From Phytophthora colocasiae (Eukaryota > Oomycota > Peronosporomycetes > Peronosporales > Peronosporaceae): a stretch of 64,000 bases of DNA. Position 1 is the stretch's first letter. Each line of letters starts with the position of its first letter. The stretch lies in contig JAGKQI010000049.1 of assembly GCA_018806915.1 (NCBI GenBank), positions 372,001 through 436,000 on the forward strand. Reading direction: 5' to 3'. The position numbers and the translations under genes were made by a program. Positions 29,838 through 38,717 of the stretch are shown in pieces. Under the pieces are notes generated by a model that saw nothing but the letters and a program-made list of their open reading frames with translations, ran no database searches and was not told the DNA's origin.

Positions 29838-31133
29838 CTACTCTTCATGCTCGGTATCTTGAAGGTTTTCCATCACGGAAAACGGGTCAATCACATCAGT
29901 GATGGCCATGAGATCAATATCAGCGAGAAAACTCTCGACTATCGTTCGTTTCGAAATCAGGTTTTTCTTGTGTGATGACAGGCGAAGTCTGAGAGCCTCC
30001 AGATCGTTTAGTATCTCTTCATTGTCCGCTAGACTGCTATTAACGCAATCTAATGCCATCTCTGCTGACTTGGTGATCCTAGTCAATCGCTCTGCAACCT
30101 GCGAATGGGTAGCATTAAGCAAATGCACCAAATAAACTGGAGGAGGATCCGCAATTTGTTCCTGCCACGTGGAGCGATTGAGATTCCGTGTGATGTAGTT
30201 AGCCCACATTCTCCAAGTAATTGTCGTTGCCTGGAAACTTGATCCCCAGTGGTCCTGTAGTTTTTCAGCAATATCACGGAGTGAAGCCTCAGCGGTAGCA
30301 CCAGCTCTGTCGGTCTGGGGTCGGATGCATACAGCCACGAACTCGTCATAGTCCCTTGCCGTTGCGATATCTGAACCATACTCAAAGATTATGAGTATAA
30401 TTGTCTTTCTTTTTGATTTCACCAGCCACTGGTTCCATTCGAACTCGGTCTTGGTATTCACGACAAGATGGCGGCCCGACTTAAACTGCAAGATGTTATA
30501 CCATTCCGCTGGCTCAGGGTCCTTGAGCACCCATTGACCTTCCTCCTTTACTGCTCTGCCTTTTATATGACCGCGAAACTCTTCCCAAAGAGTCTGCAAT
30601 ATCTCTTGAAAGGTGCTTCCATTTGCAACAAAGTCGCCTGGCTTCTTCCCACTCTGATCACGTTGACAGACTGTACTCTTGATAACGGGCCGAACAAGAA
30701 GCTGAAGAAGTCCGCCTTCCGCATATTCCTGCTCTTCTCTAGACGGCTGAACTTCTCGGTCTTGGCCATCGATTTTTGCTTGTAGTGGGGAGGCTGGAGG
30801 CGACACAGCTTGTGAAGGAGACGGAGGAAAGGTTGGGGCTGCTGGAGCGGGAGATGGTGACGACGGCACTGAATGTTCTGGTGCTTTAGGCGGTGTGAGC
30901 TGAGCTACCGCTTCCACCTGCACAGTCTGCGGTCCATTTAGACGTGTTTCTTGACCCGTAAGCGCGCTGGGACTATCGCTTGATGAAGAACGTGGCCGAT
31001 GTACGGTGCTCCCTATTGCTTCAAGATGTGCTGTACGTACTGGAAGGTGTCGGGACCCTTGATAAGGCAACGCACGAGCCCGTGCACGAGTTGAGCTCCT
31101 TCGGCGTGATCTGCTAGCGTTCGCGCTGTCCAT
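29838..31133 (-). CDS. Second protein of the Tc1/mariner-like element, unknown function
   Basis: An intact frame of 431 residues from the ATG at 31133 (MDSANASRSRRRSSTRARAR), or 444 from 31172. The first 150 residues are Arg-, Pro- and Ser-rich and probably disordered. A folded middle (about 160-330) has QLLVRPVIKSTVCQRDQSGK, AEWYNILQFKSGRHLVVNTK, TEFEWNQWLVKSKRKTIILI and WRMWANYITRNLNRSTWQEQ. The C-terminus is helical and probably coiled (LADNEEILNDLEALRLRLSS). I recognise no family and no nuclease, helicase or zinc-finger motif. Its stop directly abuts the transposase stop. By analogy with two-gene DNA transposons it may be a DNA-binding or accessory factor; that is inference. Confidence 0.75.
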   Translation of the reverse strand: MDSANASRSRRRSSTRARARALPYQGSRHLPVRTAHLEAIGSTVHRPRSSSSDSPSALTGQETRLNGPQTVQVEAVAQLTPPKAPEHSVPSSPSPAPAAPTFPPSPSQAVSPPASPLQAKIDGQDREVQPSREEQEYAEGGLLQLLVRPVIKSTVCQRDQSGKKPGDFVANGSTFQEILQTLWEEFRGHIKGRAVKEEGQWVLKDPEPAEWYNILQFKSGRHLVVNTKTEFEWNQWLVKSKRKTIILIIFEYGSDIATARDYDEFVAVCIRPQTDRAGATAEASLRDIAEKLQDHWGSSFQATTITWRMWANYITRNLNRSTWQEQIADPPPVYLVHLLNATHSQVAERLTRITKSAEMALDCVNSSLADNEEILNDLEALRLRLSSHKKNLISKRTIVESFLADIDLMAITDVIDPFSVMENLQDTEHEE

Positions 31134-31277
31134 GGTAGTGCAACCGCACGCAACTTCGAGATTGAACTTCAACCTATGTTATTTCTTATGAGTTAAGATA
31201 GTTGGGCGATTTGCTAGGCGATTGGGCAGGGGCGATTGATGAATCGCTCAATCCAATTTGGAGTAGAACCCACAATA

Positions 31278-31397
31278 CTTGCTAATGATAGAAGTAACTC
31301 AACAATAAATTGTTTAGAGAGGTTTTACTTTTTACTCGCTGGCAGACACGCTGCCTTATTCGCAAGAGGCGCGCTCAAGCGCGCCTACCGTTCAACA
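31278..31397 (-). repeat. 5' LTR of the Copia element, outer piece
   Basis: Identical by eye to positions 23209-23328 of the other LTR. It ends GTTCAACA (element start TGTTGAAC in the other sense) directly before the target duplication GCTCG and the resumed M96-like gene H. Confidence 0.9.
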
Positions 31398-31402
31398 GCT
31401 CG

Positions 31403-32417
31403 TGAGCAACGAAGTGCGGAATTGCAGCGACTGCGGCACGAAGTAGTGGACCTGGAATTTACACTCAATAGATTGCAGACAATTCGAAGTAGGGTGGAAT
31501 CAAAATGTAGCTCCAAACACGGATTTCGTAAAGATTCCGTGTGGAAAGAGGCTTGCCATCGACAGCTCGTAGGGCGACTGCGTGTGGAGAGGGAAAATAT
31601 GCACTTGATGAAGAACCTGGAAAGGGAGAAGCAATTGGTCAAGCGCTTGAAGAATCTGCTGGATATGAGACCAGCACTGTGGAATATGGTGTATCCAGAA
31701 GCTCGGAAGCTTTCGAGACGTATTGATATCCCCCCGGGAGGGATGAAGCACATGGCTGATTTAATTTTTCAAGAACTGGCGTCTGGAGTTGAAATTACTT
31801 ATCGGAACGTTGAGGAAATGGATGAAGCTATTCGGCCATTACTGGAGAAATTACCGATGGGCGAACCTCTGCTTCGTGAGATTAATGGCAGGAGAGCTGA
31901 AGCTTTTGGTTGCAATATCGTCCCATTTGGAATGGATGAGACTGGCAATGCATGGTGGCAGTACTGGAACAACTATCGAGGCCAAATGAATGAGGATAAT
32001 GTGGTCACCGAGACATTCGGATTCGAAATTACAGACAGAAAGGCAAACGTCACTGCCACGTTCTACCAACAACAGATCTTGAGACGCCACATCGAAGACG
32101 ATCGAGTCGTGATTGTTTGGGACGGATATATGGAGCCATTTCTGTTTAAAGGCGAACGGATTCGAGACGTCTACTACCGCGAAGCAAGCTACGTGCTCAT
32201 TACGCCGAAAATGCGTGGAGGTGAAATCTGTACAACTATTTCTACCTGCGAAACGATGATGCCGCATTTCTTGGATCCGAAACTGAGCAAAGATCCGACT
32301 GTGAAGGCGCTAACAGAGTTTATTGTAAGCTCGATGCCGTCCGATATTCTCACGTCGAATGAAATCGTAGAGAACTTGTTGCTGGATCAGGCGCTACAAA
32401 ATCGTCGCGATTCTTGA
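31403..32417 (+). pseudogene. M96-like gene H, 3' part
   Basis: Continues gene H in the correct frame after the duplicated GCTCG (31398-31402). It has the coiled coil (LRHEVVDLEFTLNRLQTI, VWKEACHRQLVGRLRVEREN), VKRLKNLLDMR, and the full C-terminal domain (AWWQYWNNYRGQ, VTETFGFEITDRKANVTATF, VIVWDGYMEPFLF, ENLLLDQALQ). No stop or frameshift is seen within this part, so the gene was probably functional (about 388 residues) until the Copia insertion. An open frame joining LTR sequence to this part starts at 31236 but is not a natural gene start. Confidence 0.85.
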
Positions 32418-32593
32418 ATTTCAAGTTACGCGCATGCCCCCCACTTGCTCACTGTGGCGTATCGATCGCGTCAACACAGTGTACGGTGTATGAGAGGACA
32501 AGACGCCACCGATAGCAACCTGTAAAGTGTCACGACTATAGGAATACCGGTATTATGAACTGTCAACCTTTGAGCCGGGCACCGATGTCAGAC

Positions 32594-32732
32594 GGCCCTG
32601 TCTCAACCGATTTTTAGACGGGGTCCAACCTTTTTTTACACTCTGATTTACGTTTAATTCAGAGTGAAAAGTGCTCCCCGTCTCAACCAAAAAGGTGAAA
32701 ACAGGGTCCAGACTATTTTGTTGAGACGGGCC
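32594..32732. repeat. MITE-like palindromic repeat
   Basis: GGCCCTGTCTCAAC on the left and GTTGAGACGGGCC on the right form imperfect terminal repeats. An inner palindrome CACTCTGA/TCAGAGTG (around 32638-32667) and an internal CCCCGTCTCAACC repeat the theme. No coding potential. It lies in the 417-bp space between gene H and NPRL3, upstream of the NPRL3 start. No clear target duplication is seen. Confidence 0.55.
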
Positions 32733-32834
32733 AATACCGACACAAAACCCTTTAAGCGAAATGTTGCGTTGCGACGGCCAATCGGCGTGGCCGAACTTTT
32801 CATACAAATCTGGCTGGCATTTTATCTGGAGAAA

Positions 32835-34850
32835 ATGAACGCCTGCTCCAGCGTCCGGCTTGCTGGGGGCTGTCGGCTCTTGGGCGTCGCGCTCGTAGTG
32901 GACGACATCAGCAAGGGGTGCAACTTGGCCTTCCGATACCCTGCTCCTCCGAGCGAGAACGTGTCCAGCTTCCACTCGCTTCCGGCGCCTCTTCTAGCCA
33001 AGCTTTTCCGGCCAAAAAATGCTCTTTGCAACACCAGTTTCGAGCTTGTGGTGGACGACCTGCGCTTCGTGAGCCACCCTGTACTTGTATCGCGTAGACT
33101 GCCGGCTGCAGCTCCAGCGGACGGGCCTGGGGCTGGTTCTACGGCGTCAAACAGCTCTACATCGGCTGTAGGAGCACCACCGACAGTTGTAGAGCAATCT
33201 ACAACCAGTTCTACTACCGCTACAGGGAACGAGACGACAATGTTCAACATCATTTTCGCTCTAGAAGACCGTCCTCCACAAGTGACAAGACCTGCGGAAG
33301 CTCTGGATGGGTCCATTGATACACAATTGCTTCCTTTACAACAGGCTGGGGAAGACGAGCTTTTGGCCAGAAGACGGAGCAGTGCACAGGCTTTCCATAC
33401 AGTGGCAGCTCAGCTGTCCAATGGACTTCTACACGAGGAGCTTCGCGTGGGTTTCGTGTCGAAAGAAGTGAGGGAATTGCTGCAGTTGAGAGATGAACTG
33501 GCACAGAGTGAGCGGAATGCTGGGAATGCCAATACTGGGATCTCCGGTGCTACGAGTGGAAACAGTGTGAGTGCAGCGGTTGCAGCAGGAGCGACAAGTG
33601 GTAGCAGTATTACCAGCAATGTTGGAGCGAGTGCTGCTACGAGTGGCTCGAGTCTGATGCACCATCATCTGCACAGGAAGGACGGAGAGAATGGATCGTC
33701 GGCGGTGGAGGTGGATGCACAAACCCTAATTGATGTTTCATTGGGGAAAAGTGTGCTGGCAAATGACTTGAAGCGGGTGTTTCATGGTCTAGAGGAGTCT
33801 GGAGCTGCTCACGTAGTGCTAAACGGATGGGTGAAGCTATCACTGACACTAACTGACGCTGTTACAGTTCGAATGGCAAGCTTACGACCGTACCACACAC
33901 TTCTACTCCTGGCTGACAAGGATCATATCCTCAATAAGCTTCCGGCAGACCATGCACGTCAACTTCGCGATCTTGTGGAAGCTGCGAATCCGTTGAAGAG
34001 TTTCCAGGACATCGCATTGGAGGCTGGTGTACCTATCCACCAGGTCTTTCGACTGGCAGCACATCTCGTGTATTGGGGATTTGGTCGGATCGTGGATGCA
34101 ATTACACTCTACAACATTTATCAAGTCAACGCAAAAGCTGATCTGCATATTAACTCGCCTTTAGCACAAGAGTTCCGACGCAAGTTCGCACCGTATGAAT
34201 TGGGCGAAGTCTTGTCCTCATTTTCGGGATCTCGACGTATCGGCGAGTACATGAAGACGTTGTCGACTTCCAAGAAGACGGAGTATATCCACATGCTCAT
34301 CTGGCTGCTTCAGCAACGATTTATTGTGCAGCTTCATCGCTACATTTACTTTATGATCCCGTCCGATGGAGACTACGCGGCAGAATTGGGTCCTGGAGCA
34401 ACGTCATCTGTTGGAAGTTCTTCTCCTGCTCTCATGGCATCCAGTTTCCGTCGGCAACGTGTCAACAGCAGTGCTACAAACACCAGTGCACCAGGTAGTA
34501 TGCCAATTGCACAGACTCCGCCCATGAACCCGGTAGCTGCGGCTCCGTCACCTCCCCAGGTAACGTTGGAAGAGGATCCTGCTGCAGACACACGTGGAGG
34601 TAATACAGTCCCGATGGCACAAGTAATGAGTGTCGCTAGCCAATTGCTGTTTACAGACCAAGAACGCGCATACTTGGCCAAGATCGCCAAACCCAATCCA
34701 GTTTTTACGCTTTTCAAGCGATTGTGCGTGTATTTCCATGGAGAACATCACATCGAAGAGATCATGTGGCGAGAGAATCTATCACGTGGTGAACTTCGTA
34801 CGGTCATGAGTACGTATCAAGATATTATCGTTTGCTGCCTCCATGAGTGA
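32835..34850 (+). CDS. NPRL3: NPRL3 homolog, GATOR1 complex subunit
   Basis: A 671-residue product from the ATG at 32835. Family signatures: the N-terminal longin-like start (RLLGVALVVDDISKGCNLAF then RYP), a middle with SLRPYHTLLLLADKDHILNK and LRDLVEAANPLKSFQDIALE, and the C-terminal winged-helix region with VFRLAAHLVYWGFGRIVDAI, APYELGEVLSSFSGSRRIGE and YIHMLIWLLQQRFIVQLHRY. NPRL3 with NPRL2 and DEPDC5 acts on Rag GTPases to restrain TORC1 when amino acids are low. Two low-complexity insertions (Ala/Gly/Ser/Thr-rich about residues 95-260, and 510-590) are typical of oomycete orthologs. Starts upstream to 32664 are open but lie in the MITE-like repeat. Confidence 0.9.
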   Translation: MNACSSVRLAGGCRLLGVALVVDDISKGCNLAFRYPAPPSENVSSFHSLPAPLLAKLFRPKNALCNTSFELVVDDLRFVSHPVLVSRRLPAAAPADGPGAGSTASNSSTSAVGAPPTVVEQSTTSSTTATGNETTMFNIIFALEDRPPQVTRPAEALDGSIDTQLLPLQQAGEDELLARRRSSAQAFHTVAAQLSNGLLHEELRVGFVSKEVRELLQLRDELAQSERNAGNANTGISGATSGNSVSAAVAAGATSGSSITSNVGASAATSGSSLMHHHLHRKDGENGSSAVEVDAQTLIDVSLGKSVLANDLKRVFHGLEESGAAHVVLNGWVKLSLTLTDAVTVRMASLRPYHTLLLLADKDHILNKLPADHARQLRDLVEAANPLKSFQDIALEAGVPIHQVFRLAAHLVYWGFGRIVDAITLYNIYQVNAKADLHINSPLAQEFRRKFAPYELGEVLSSFSGSRRIGEYMKTLSTSKKTEYIHMLIWLLQQRFIVQLHRYIYFMIPSDGDYAAELGPGATSSVGSSSPALMASSFRRQRVNSSATNTSAPGSMPIAQTPPMNPVAAAPSPPQVTLEEDPAADTRGGNTVPMAQVMSVASQLLFTDQERAYLAKIAKPNPVFTLFKRLCVYFHGEHHIEEIMWRENLSRGELRTVMSTYQDIIVCCLHE

Positions 34851-34976
34851 AAACAATAGGGTCGCAGACTACCGTTAAAAAATTGTACTTACAAGCTTGT
34901 TACCTAGCTCAAGGCGGTCGCTGGACCTGTCATTCAGTCGCAGCACGCGAGTATTTGCCTTTACTTATACAGCATT

Positions 34977-36606
34977 TCACTTGGAAGGTAGACAGGGTTG
35001 ATGCTCCTCGCTTTTCAACAGTTCGACAACCTCCAAAATTGTCTTGCGATAGGCCTCTTGTTCCAGTAAAATGCCTGTAACATGGCCCGTCTTGATCGTG
35101 CGAAAGTGTGCCGGCTCCCATTGCTTGCGCATGCGCTAAGAATTAGCCGAACAGCGTTAGTTAGTGATAGTTAATAAATCTAGGGACTTCAAAACGTACA
35201 TGCCACTGTGGCTCTGTGAAGCCAATGTACTCGTCTTCAGTGCCGTAAACAAAAACAACAGCATCTGATCGTCGCGGAGGCAGGAAATTGTCGATATCTG
35301 TGATCGAGAGAAATAATCTCATCCGCTTCTTGGCTTCTTGGACTGGGTCGATCTCCCCAGCCCCGTCTTCCTCAATGTCAACAACTGCGTCGGCAAGTTT
35401 CTCATAGGATTCGGCCACAGCTTGCCCAGCCAGCATTTTATCCAACATCTGAAGCTCATGTTGCTTGTACAGTGAGCGCCAGTTGCAGGATCCAGAGAGT
35501 AATCCATCAGCAAATACGGGAACTGCGGAAGGTGGAGCTAACCAAGCAGTGGCACCAACATCACCAGGAAACACTGAAGCAACCATAGCAGCATGAAGTC
35601 CACCCATGCTGCTGCCAGCTACCACTAATTGCGTGAAACCGAGATGATCTCGAAAGTATTCCAGCAGAGATTTCGCTTCTTCGATTGTTGCTTGACCTAG
35701 AATTGGTAGATCGCTTACCCTGGAGTACATGACATGAATGATCAATTTACTTCTACTACTAACAAGGCTGCTACATGGAGATTACCTTCGCAGCTTGGAT
35801 CCTTTTTGCTGTGATGGTTTGCGTTTCCCATAAAATGGTCCTTCCAGAATCTACAGCGACAACAAACAAGCGTCAAGGTCTGAAAGTGTAGTAATACTTT
35901 GAAGGAGAACCCATGTAATGGTTGCAGGATGGACGTACTAACGTGGCAACACCTTGCTTTGCCAGCGGAATAGCAATGGATGTCCTCCGATGCAGAAATC
36001 CGTGCTCTCCCGTTCCCGGCAGCAGCACTACGTGGTACGAATCAATTATTCGCCAAATCTTCAGTGTCATCGTCATAAAATACCTCACGTACCCACAAGA
36101 GGTCGATCCTTTCTTCCTTGTGGAATAGCTTTATCCTCTTGTTCCCATTCTAGCGGCGTCACCAGTTCACAGAACGCGTCCAGACTCTCTTCAGGCAGCA
36201 ACTGCTGTGCATTTCCCAAGGTGCTTCTAAACTTCCCCTCTCTTAGCGCAACCTTGGCAACTGATAACTCTCGGACTTGTCCCCACTTAAGCTCACCTTC
36301 TTGCAGAGCCACAACTTCATTCATACGTCGACTCTGTAATAATTCGCGAAGACGTTTCGGTGTGTTTAAATCTCCCCACCCATCCGAGAAAAAACCATTC
36401 GGGAACAACACTGGGTTCTGCGTCACAGCCGCTGCAGCTCGATCCAAGTAGCGGTGGTGAGAAGCCGTCACACCGTCCAATAAGCGACTAGGGGATCGCA
36501 ATAAAGCAGCCAAAAGACCCCAGGGATGAAGTACAAGCATCCCCGGAGTCTGAAATTGCAACAACCACCGCCAGCGATTTAAGTATGAACGGGTAGGTGG
36601 ACGCAT
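34977..36606 (-). CDS. ABHD18: ABHD18-type alpha/beta hydrolase, five exons
   Basis: Exons on the minus strand: 36093-36606, 35939-36027, 35786-35850, 35200-35719, 34977-35135. The four introns (65, 88, 66, 64 bp) are GT-AG and give one frame of 448 residues. The joins produce the expected family pieces: LVVLLPGTGEHGFLHRRTSI, LILEGPFYGKRKPSQ, FTQLVVAGSSMGGLHAAMVA (nucleophile Ser in GSSMG), VFVYGTEDEYIGF (acid), and in the last exon KTGHVTGILLEQEAYRKTIL (catalytic His). Without the last intron the protein would stop early and lack the His, so that short reading is wrong. Human ABHD18 is about 414 residues; its substrate is not firmly known to me. Convergent with NPRL3, stops 126 bp apart. Confidence 0.88.
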
Positions 36607-36826
36607 GGGGAAGAGTAGAGTTGGCGTTTCTGATGGCGTTGGGGACGAGCAGGAGAGCGGGTACGTGTGGTCGAGGTAGCTCCAGTTCCTGCGGTCTTTT
36701 AAGCGCGTATCTGTACTACAACTTGGCAATGGGGGCATGTGATTGGTCAAATGCATTAGGTACAGTGTACCTATTGGCTATTGTATGGCGCTATCTAATG
36801 CAATAAGTTATATGTTGTCAGTACAT

Positions 36827-38578
36827 TTATCTTTTTGCTAGCCGATGGCGGAGTGCTGCTGCTAGGGATAAACAGGGGGTGGAGAAGAGAAGTTGGACTT
36901 GAGAGCAAAGTGTTCGGCTGAATTCGTCCACAGATTCAGTTGACGGAAAGTAGAAAAACTTCATTCCAGCGTTGGAAGTGGTAGACACAATGACAGTCAC
37001 TTGATCAGGAGCTGAATCGTCAACGTACGTCTCCAGTTGCAATTCCGTATCGCTTACAGACTCTGGTGAAGGGCGTTGTAACATTTCCTCCAAACTTGAA
37101 ACTGTATTCTTGGATCGAAACCATATGATAGGGTGAAAGCCATGGCAAAAACTCCGGTTGATGTTGACATTCGCATGGATTGAACGGATTCCAAGCGGAG
37201 AGAGGTCTGCGAACGACACGAGGGTGTCATTACACTGCATAGACGATCGAATAGTTGAGAAATCCGTGGTGTGTTGTGCCTTAATCTGCATCGTAAACTG
37301 CCAAAGCCCAGAACTCACGTCTTCCAGACCATTCATACTGCTTAATTTCCAGTAGTTCTTGGATATGAACCGTACTCCATCCATTGACAAAACGTAATGA
37401 GGCCCAGACGCGTACGGAAGCAAAGTACGCATTGGGTATTGATCCTTTGGTAGATGATACTGACTTTTCTGGTCCCGGATCGGTTGCTGATTATTTGCGA
37501 ACTTCTCAGCCCACACTTCTCCAAAGTACAATTTCGGCTGAGAGGTTCTACGTAAATGGTCAACGAGTTGGTCCACTCTCAGATAAGTATCATCGTCCAC
37601 GAGCATCAAAAACTTGGCACCAGGGAATTCTCCGACTGCGAGGTGCATGAACGCCTTAACTTTGTCGGATAACCCCCTGTAGGAATCTGTGCACTCCAAT
37701 TCCCCCGTCAAAAGGTCTCTATAGACAGCTCTCTCCTTTGCAATCGCCCGTAAAACTCTCCTGCGATCTCGTTCATTCTGGAGAACGGTGATATTAGGCT
37801 CACAACCTAAGAACAGCACTTTAACGTCATGAGGGAGTGTATCTCGATTAGCCCACGTATCTCTCATCGCTTGTCTGCGAGGAAAGCCCTCCACAACCGT
37901 TGTTTTGACTCCAATTACAACTGTAGGACTGATAGTAGATGAAACGCTTGAGCGCGGCAATATTATATCATTGTCTTCGTCGTCTTTGGTCTCCATTTGC
38001 TTGTCTTGTTCTGCCCATTGTAACAGATCCATGTCTATCGGGAACTGCTGCTCTTGTCGACTTTTTTCCGTTAATTCTGCGATGCGCAGTTTAAACTCAC
38101 TCGTATTCACAACACTAAATGATATTTTATCGGCTTCATGATAATGAACTTGACCAGTCTTGTCTGTAATATATGCTGTGGCTGTGTAGTATCCTTCTGG
38201 TAGCAGTCGGAAGCTTACTGGTGAACCTCCCGGGACTTCACACTTCTTCCACAGTCCATTTAGCTCTACACATAGTAGTGCATTGGCATAATATGCCTTA
38301 TACTCAGCATAGCTTATTACGTCTACTAAAAACTGCATCTGAATTGGTAACACTTCCACAGCTCCATTACTCGGATTCACGATTGAAAATCTCGTCACAT
38401 GGACTTCTCCTACACGACTGGCACACGGCAGTTTTTCAGAATTATTCGTACCAGCACATGACAACGCAGAATTAATCGCTACTCCAGAGCTCCAACCGTA
38501 AAAAAGCACGAGCAACGCCAAGATGCTCATCAGAGTGATCATCCGTCGCGATCTTGTTGTTGTACTAGCATTACTCAT
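36827..38578 (-). CDS. GT31 family glycosyltransferase (beta-1,3-galactosyltransferase-like)
   Basis: A 583-residue type II membrane protein: cytosolic Arg-rich start, one signal anchor (MITLMSILALLVLFYGW), a luminal stem shared with the second GT31 gene in this window (YAEYKAYYANALLCVELNG), and the GT31 domain: VVIGVKTTVVEGFPRRQAMR, TWANRDTLP, VKVLFLGCEP, KFLMLVDDDTYLRVDQLVDH (DDD metal site near residue 327), LPYASGPHYVLSMDGVRFI and EDVSSGLW. Golgi location is expected; the acceptor is unknown. Its paralog lies 18 kb away as a fusion with GT10. Intronless. Confidence 0.85.
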   Translation of the reverse strand: MSNASTTTRSRRMITLMSILALLVLFYGWSSGVAINSALSCAGTNNSEKLPCASRVGEVHVTRFSIVNPSNGAVEVLPIQMQFLVDVISYAEYKAYYANALLCVELNGLWKKCEVPGGSPVSFRLLPEGYYTATAYITDKTGQVHYHEADKISFSVVNTSEFKLRIAELTEKSRQEQQFPIDMDLLQWAEQDKQMETKDDEDNDIILPRSSVSSTISPTVVIGVKTTVVEGFPRRQAMRDTWANRDTLPHDVKVLFLGCEPNITVLQNERDRRRVLRAIAKERAVYRDLLTGELECTDSYRGLSDKVKAFMHLAVGEFPGAKFLMLVDDDTYLRVDQLVDHLRRTSQPKLYFGEVWAEKFANNQQPIRDQKSQYHLPKDQYPMRTLLPYASGPHYVLSMDGVRFISKNYWKLSSMNGLEDVSSGLWQFTMQIKAQHTTDFSTIRSSMQCNDTLVSFADLSPLGIRSIHANVNINRSFCHGFHPIIWFRSKNTVSSLEEMLQRPSPESVSDTELQLETYVDDSAPDQVTVIVSTTSNAGMKFFYFPSTESVDEFSRTLCSQVQLLFSTPCLSLAAALRHRLAKR

Positions 38579-38717
38579 TTGTAAAATTTAGGAACTTAGT
38601 AGTAATTTGCAAGAACGGACAATGGAAAAGTACTGAGGCAGTTGCAGTGGATAGATACTATCCATTGCACTCTGTCTCTGGGTGATATTATTTTTTTCGT
38701 GAGTCGATCCAACCATT

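Larger units (their letters stand above)
28276..31275. mobile_element. Two-gene Tc1/mariner-like transposon nested in the Copia 5' LTR
   Basis: Flanked by TA at 28274-28275 and 31276-31277; removal of the 3000 bp between plus one TA restores the LTR exactly. Ends begin TTGT; internal similarity (CTAAATTTGGAT left, CCAAATTGGAT right complement, then GCGATT on both) gives short imperfect inverted repeats, with several GCGATTGG motifs near both ends. It carries a DD34E transposase and a second gene in convergent orientation whose stop codons abut. Both frames are intact, suggesting recent mobility. Confidence 0.85.
22969..31397 (-). mobile_element. Copia-type LTR retrotransposon, inserted in M96-like gene H and itself interrupted
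   Basis: Element on the minus strand. Target duplication GCTCG at 22964-22968 and 31398-31402. LTRs of 360 bp: 3' LTR 22969-23328, 5' LTR in two pieces (28036-28275 and 31278-31397) separated by a 3000-bp Tc1/mariner-like element. The two LTRs appear identical over all 360 bp by eye, so insertion was recent. Gag, protease, integrase, RT and RNase H occur in the Copia order. Three frame changes are present. Confidence 0.9.

Noticed and set aside
31236..31402. A start codon at 31236 that would give M96-like gene H a 393-residue product with a new N-terminus
   Set aside because: This stretch is the end of the Tc1/mariner-like element and 120 bp of Copia LTR; the real start of gene H is at 22817.
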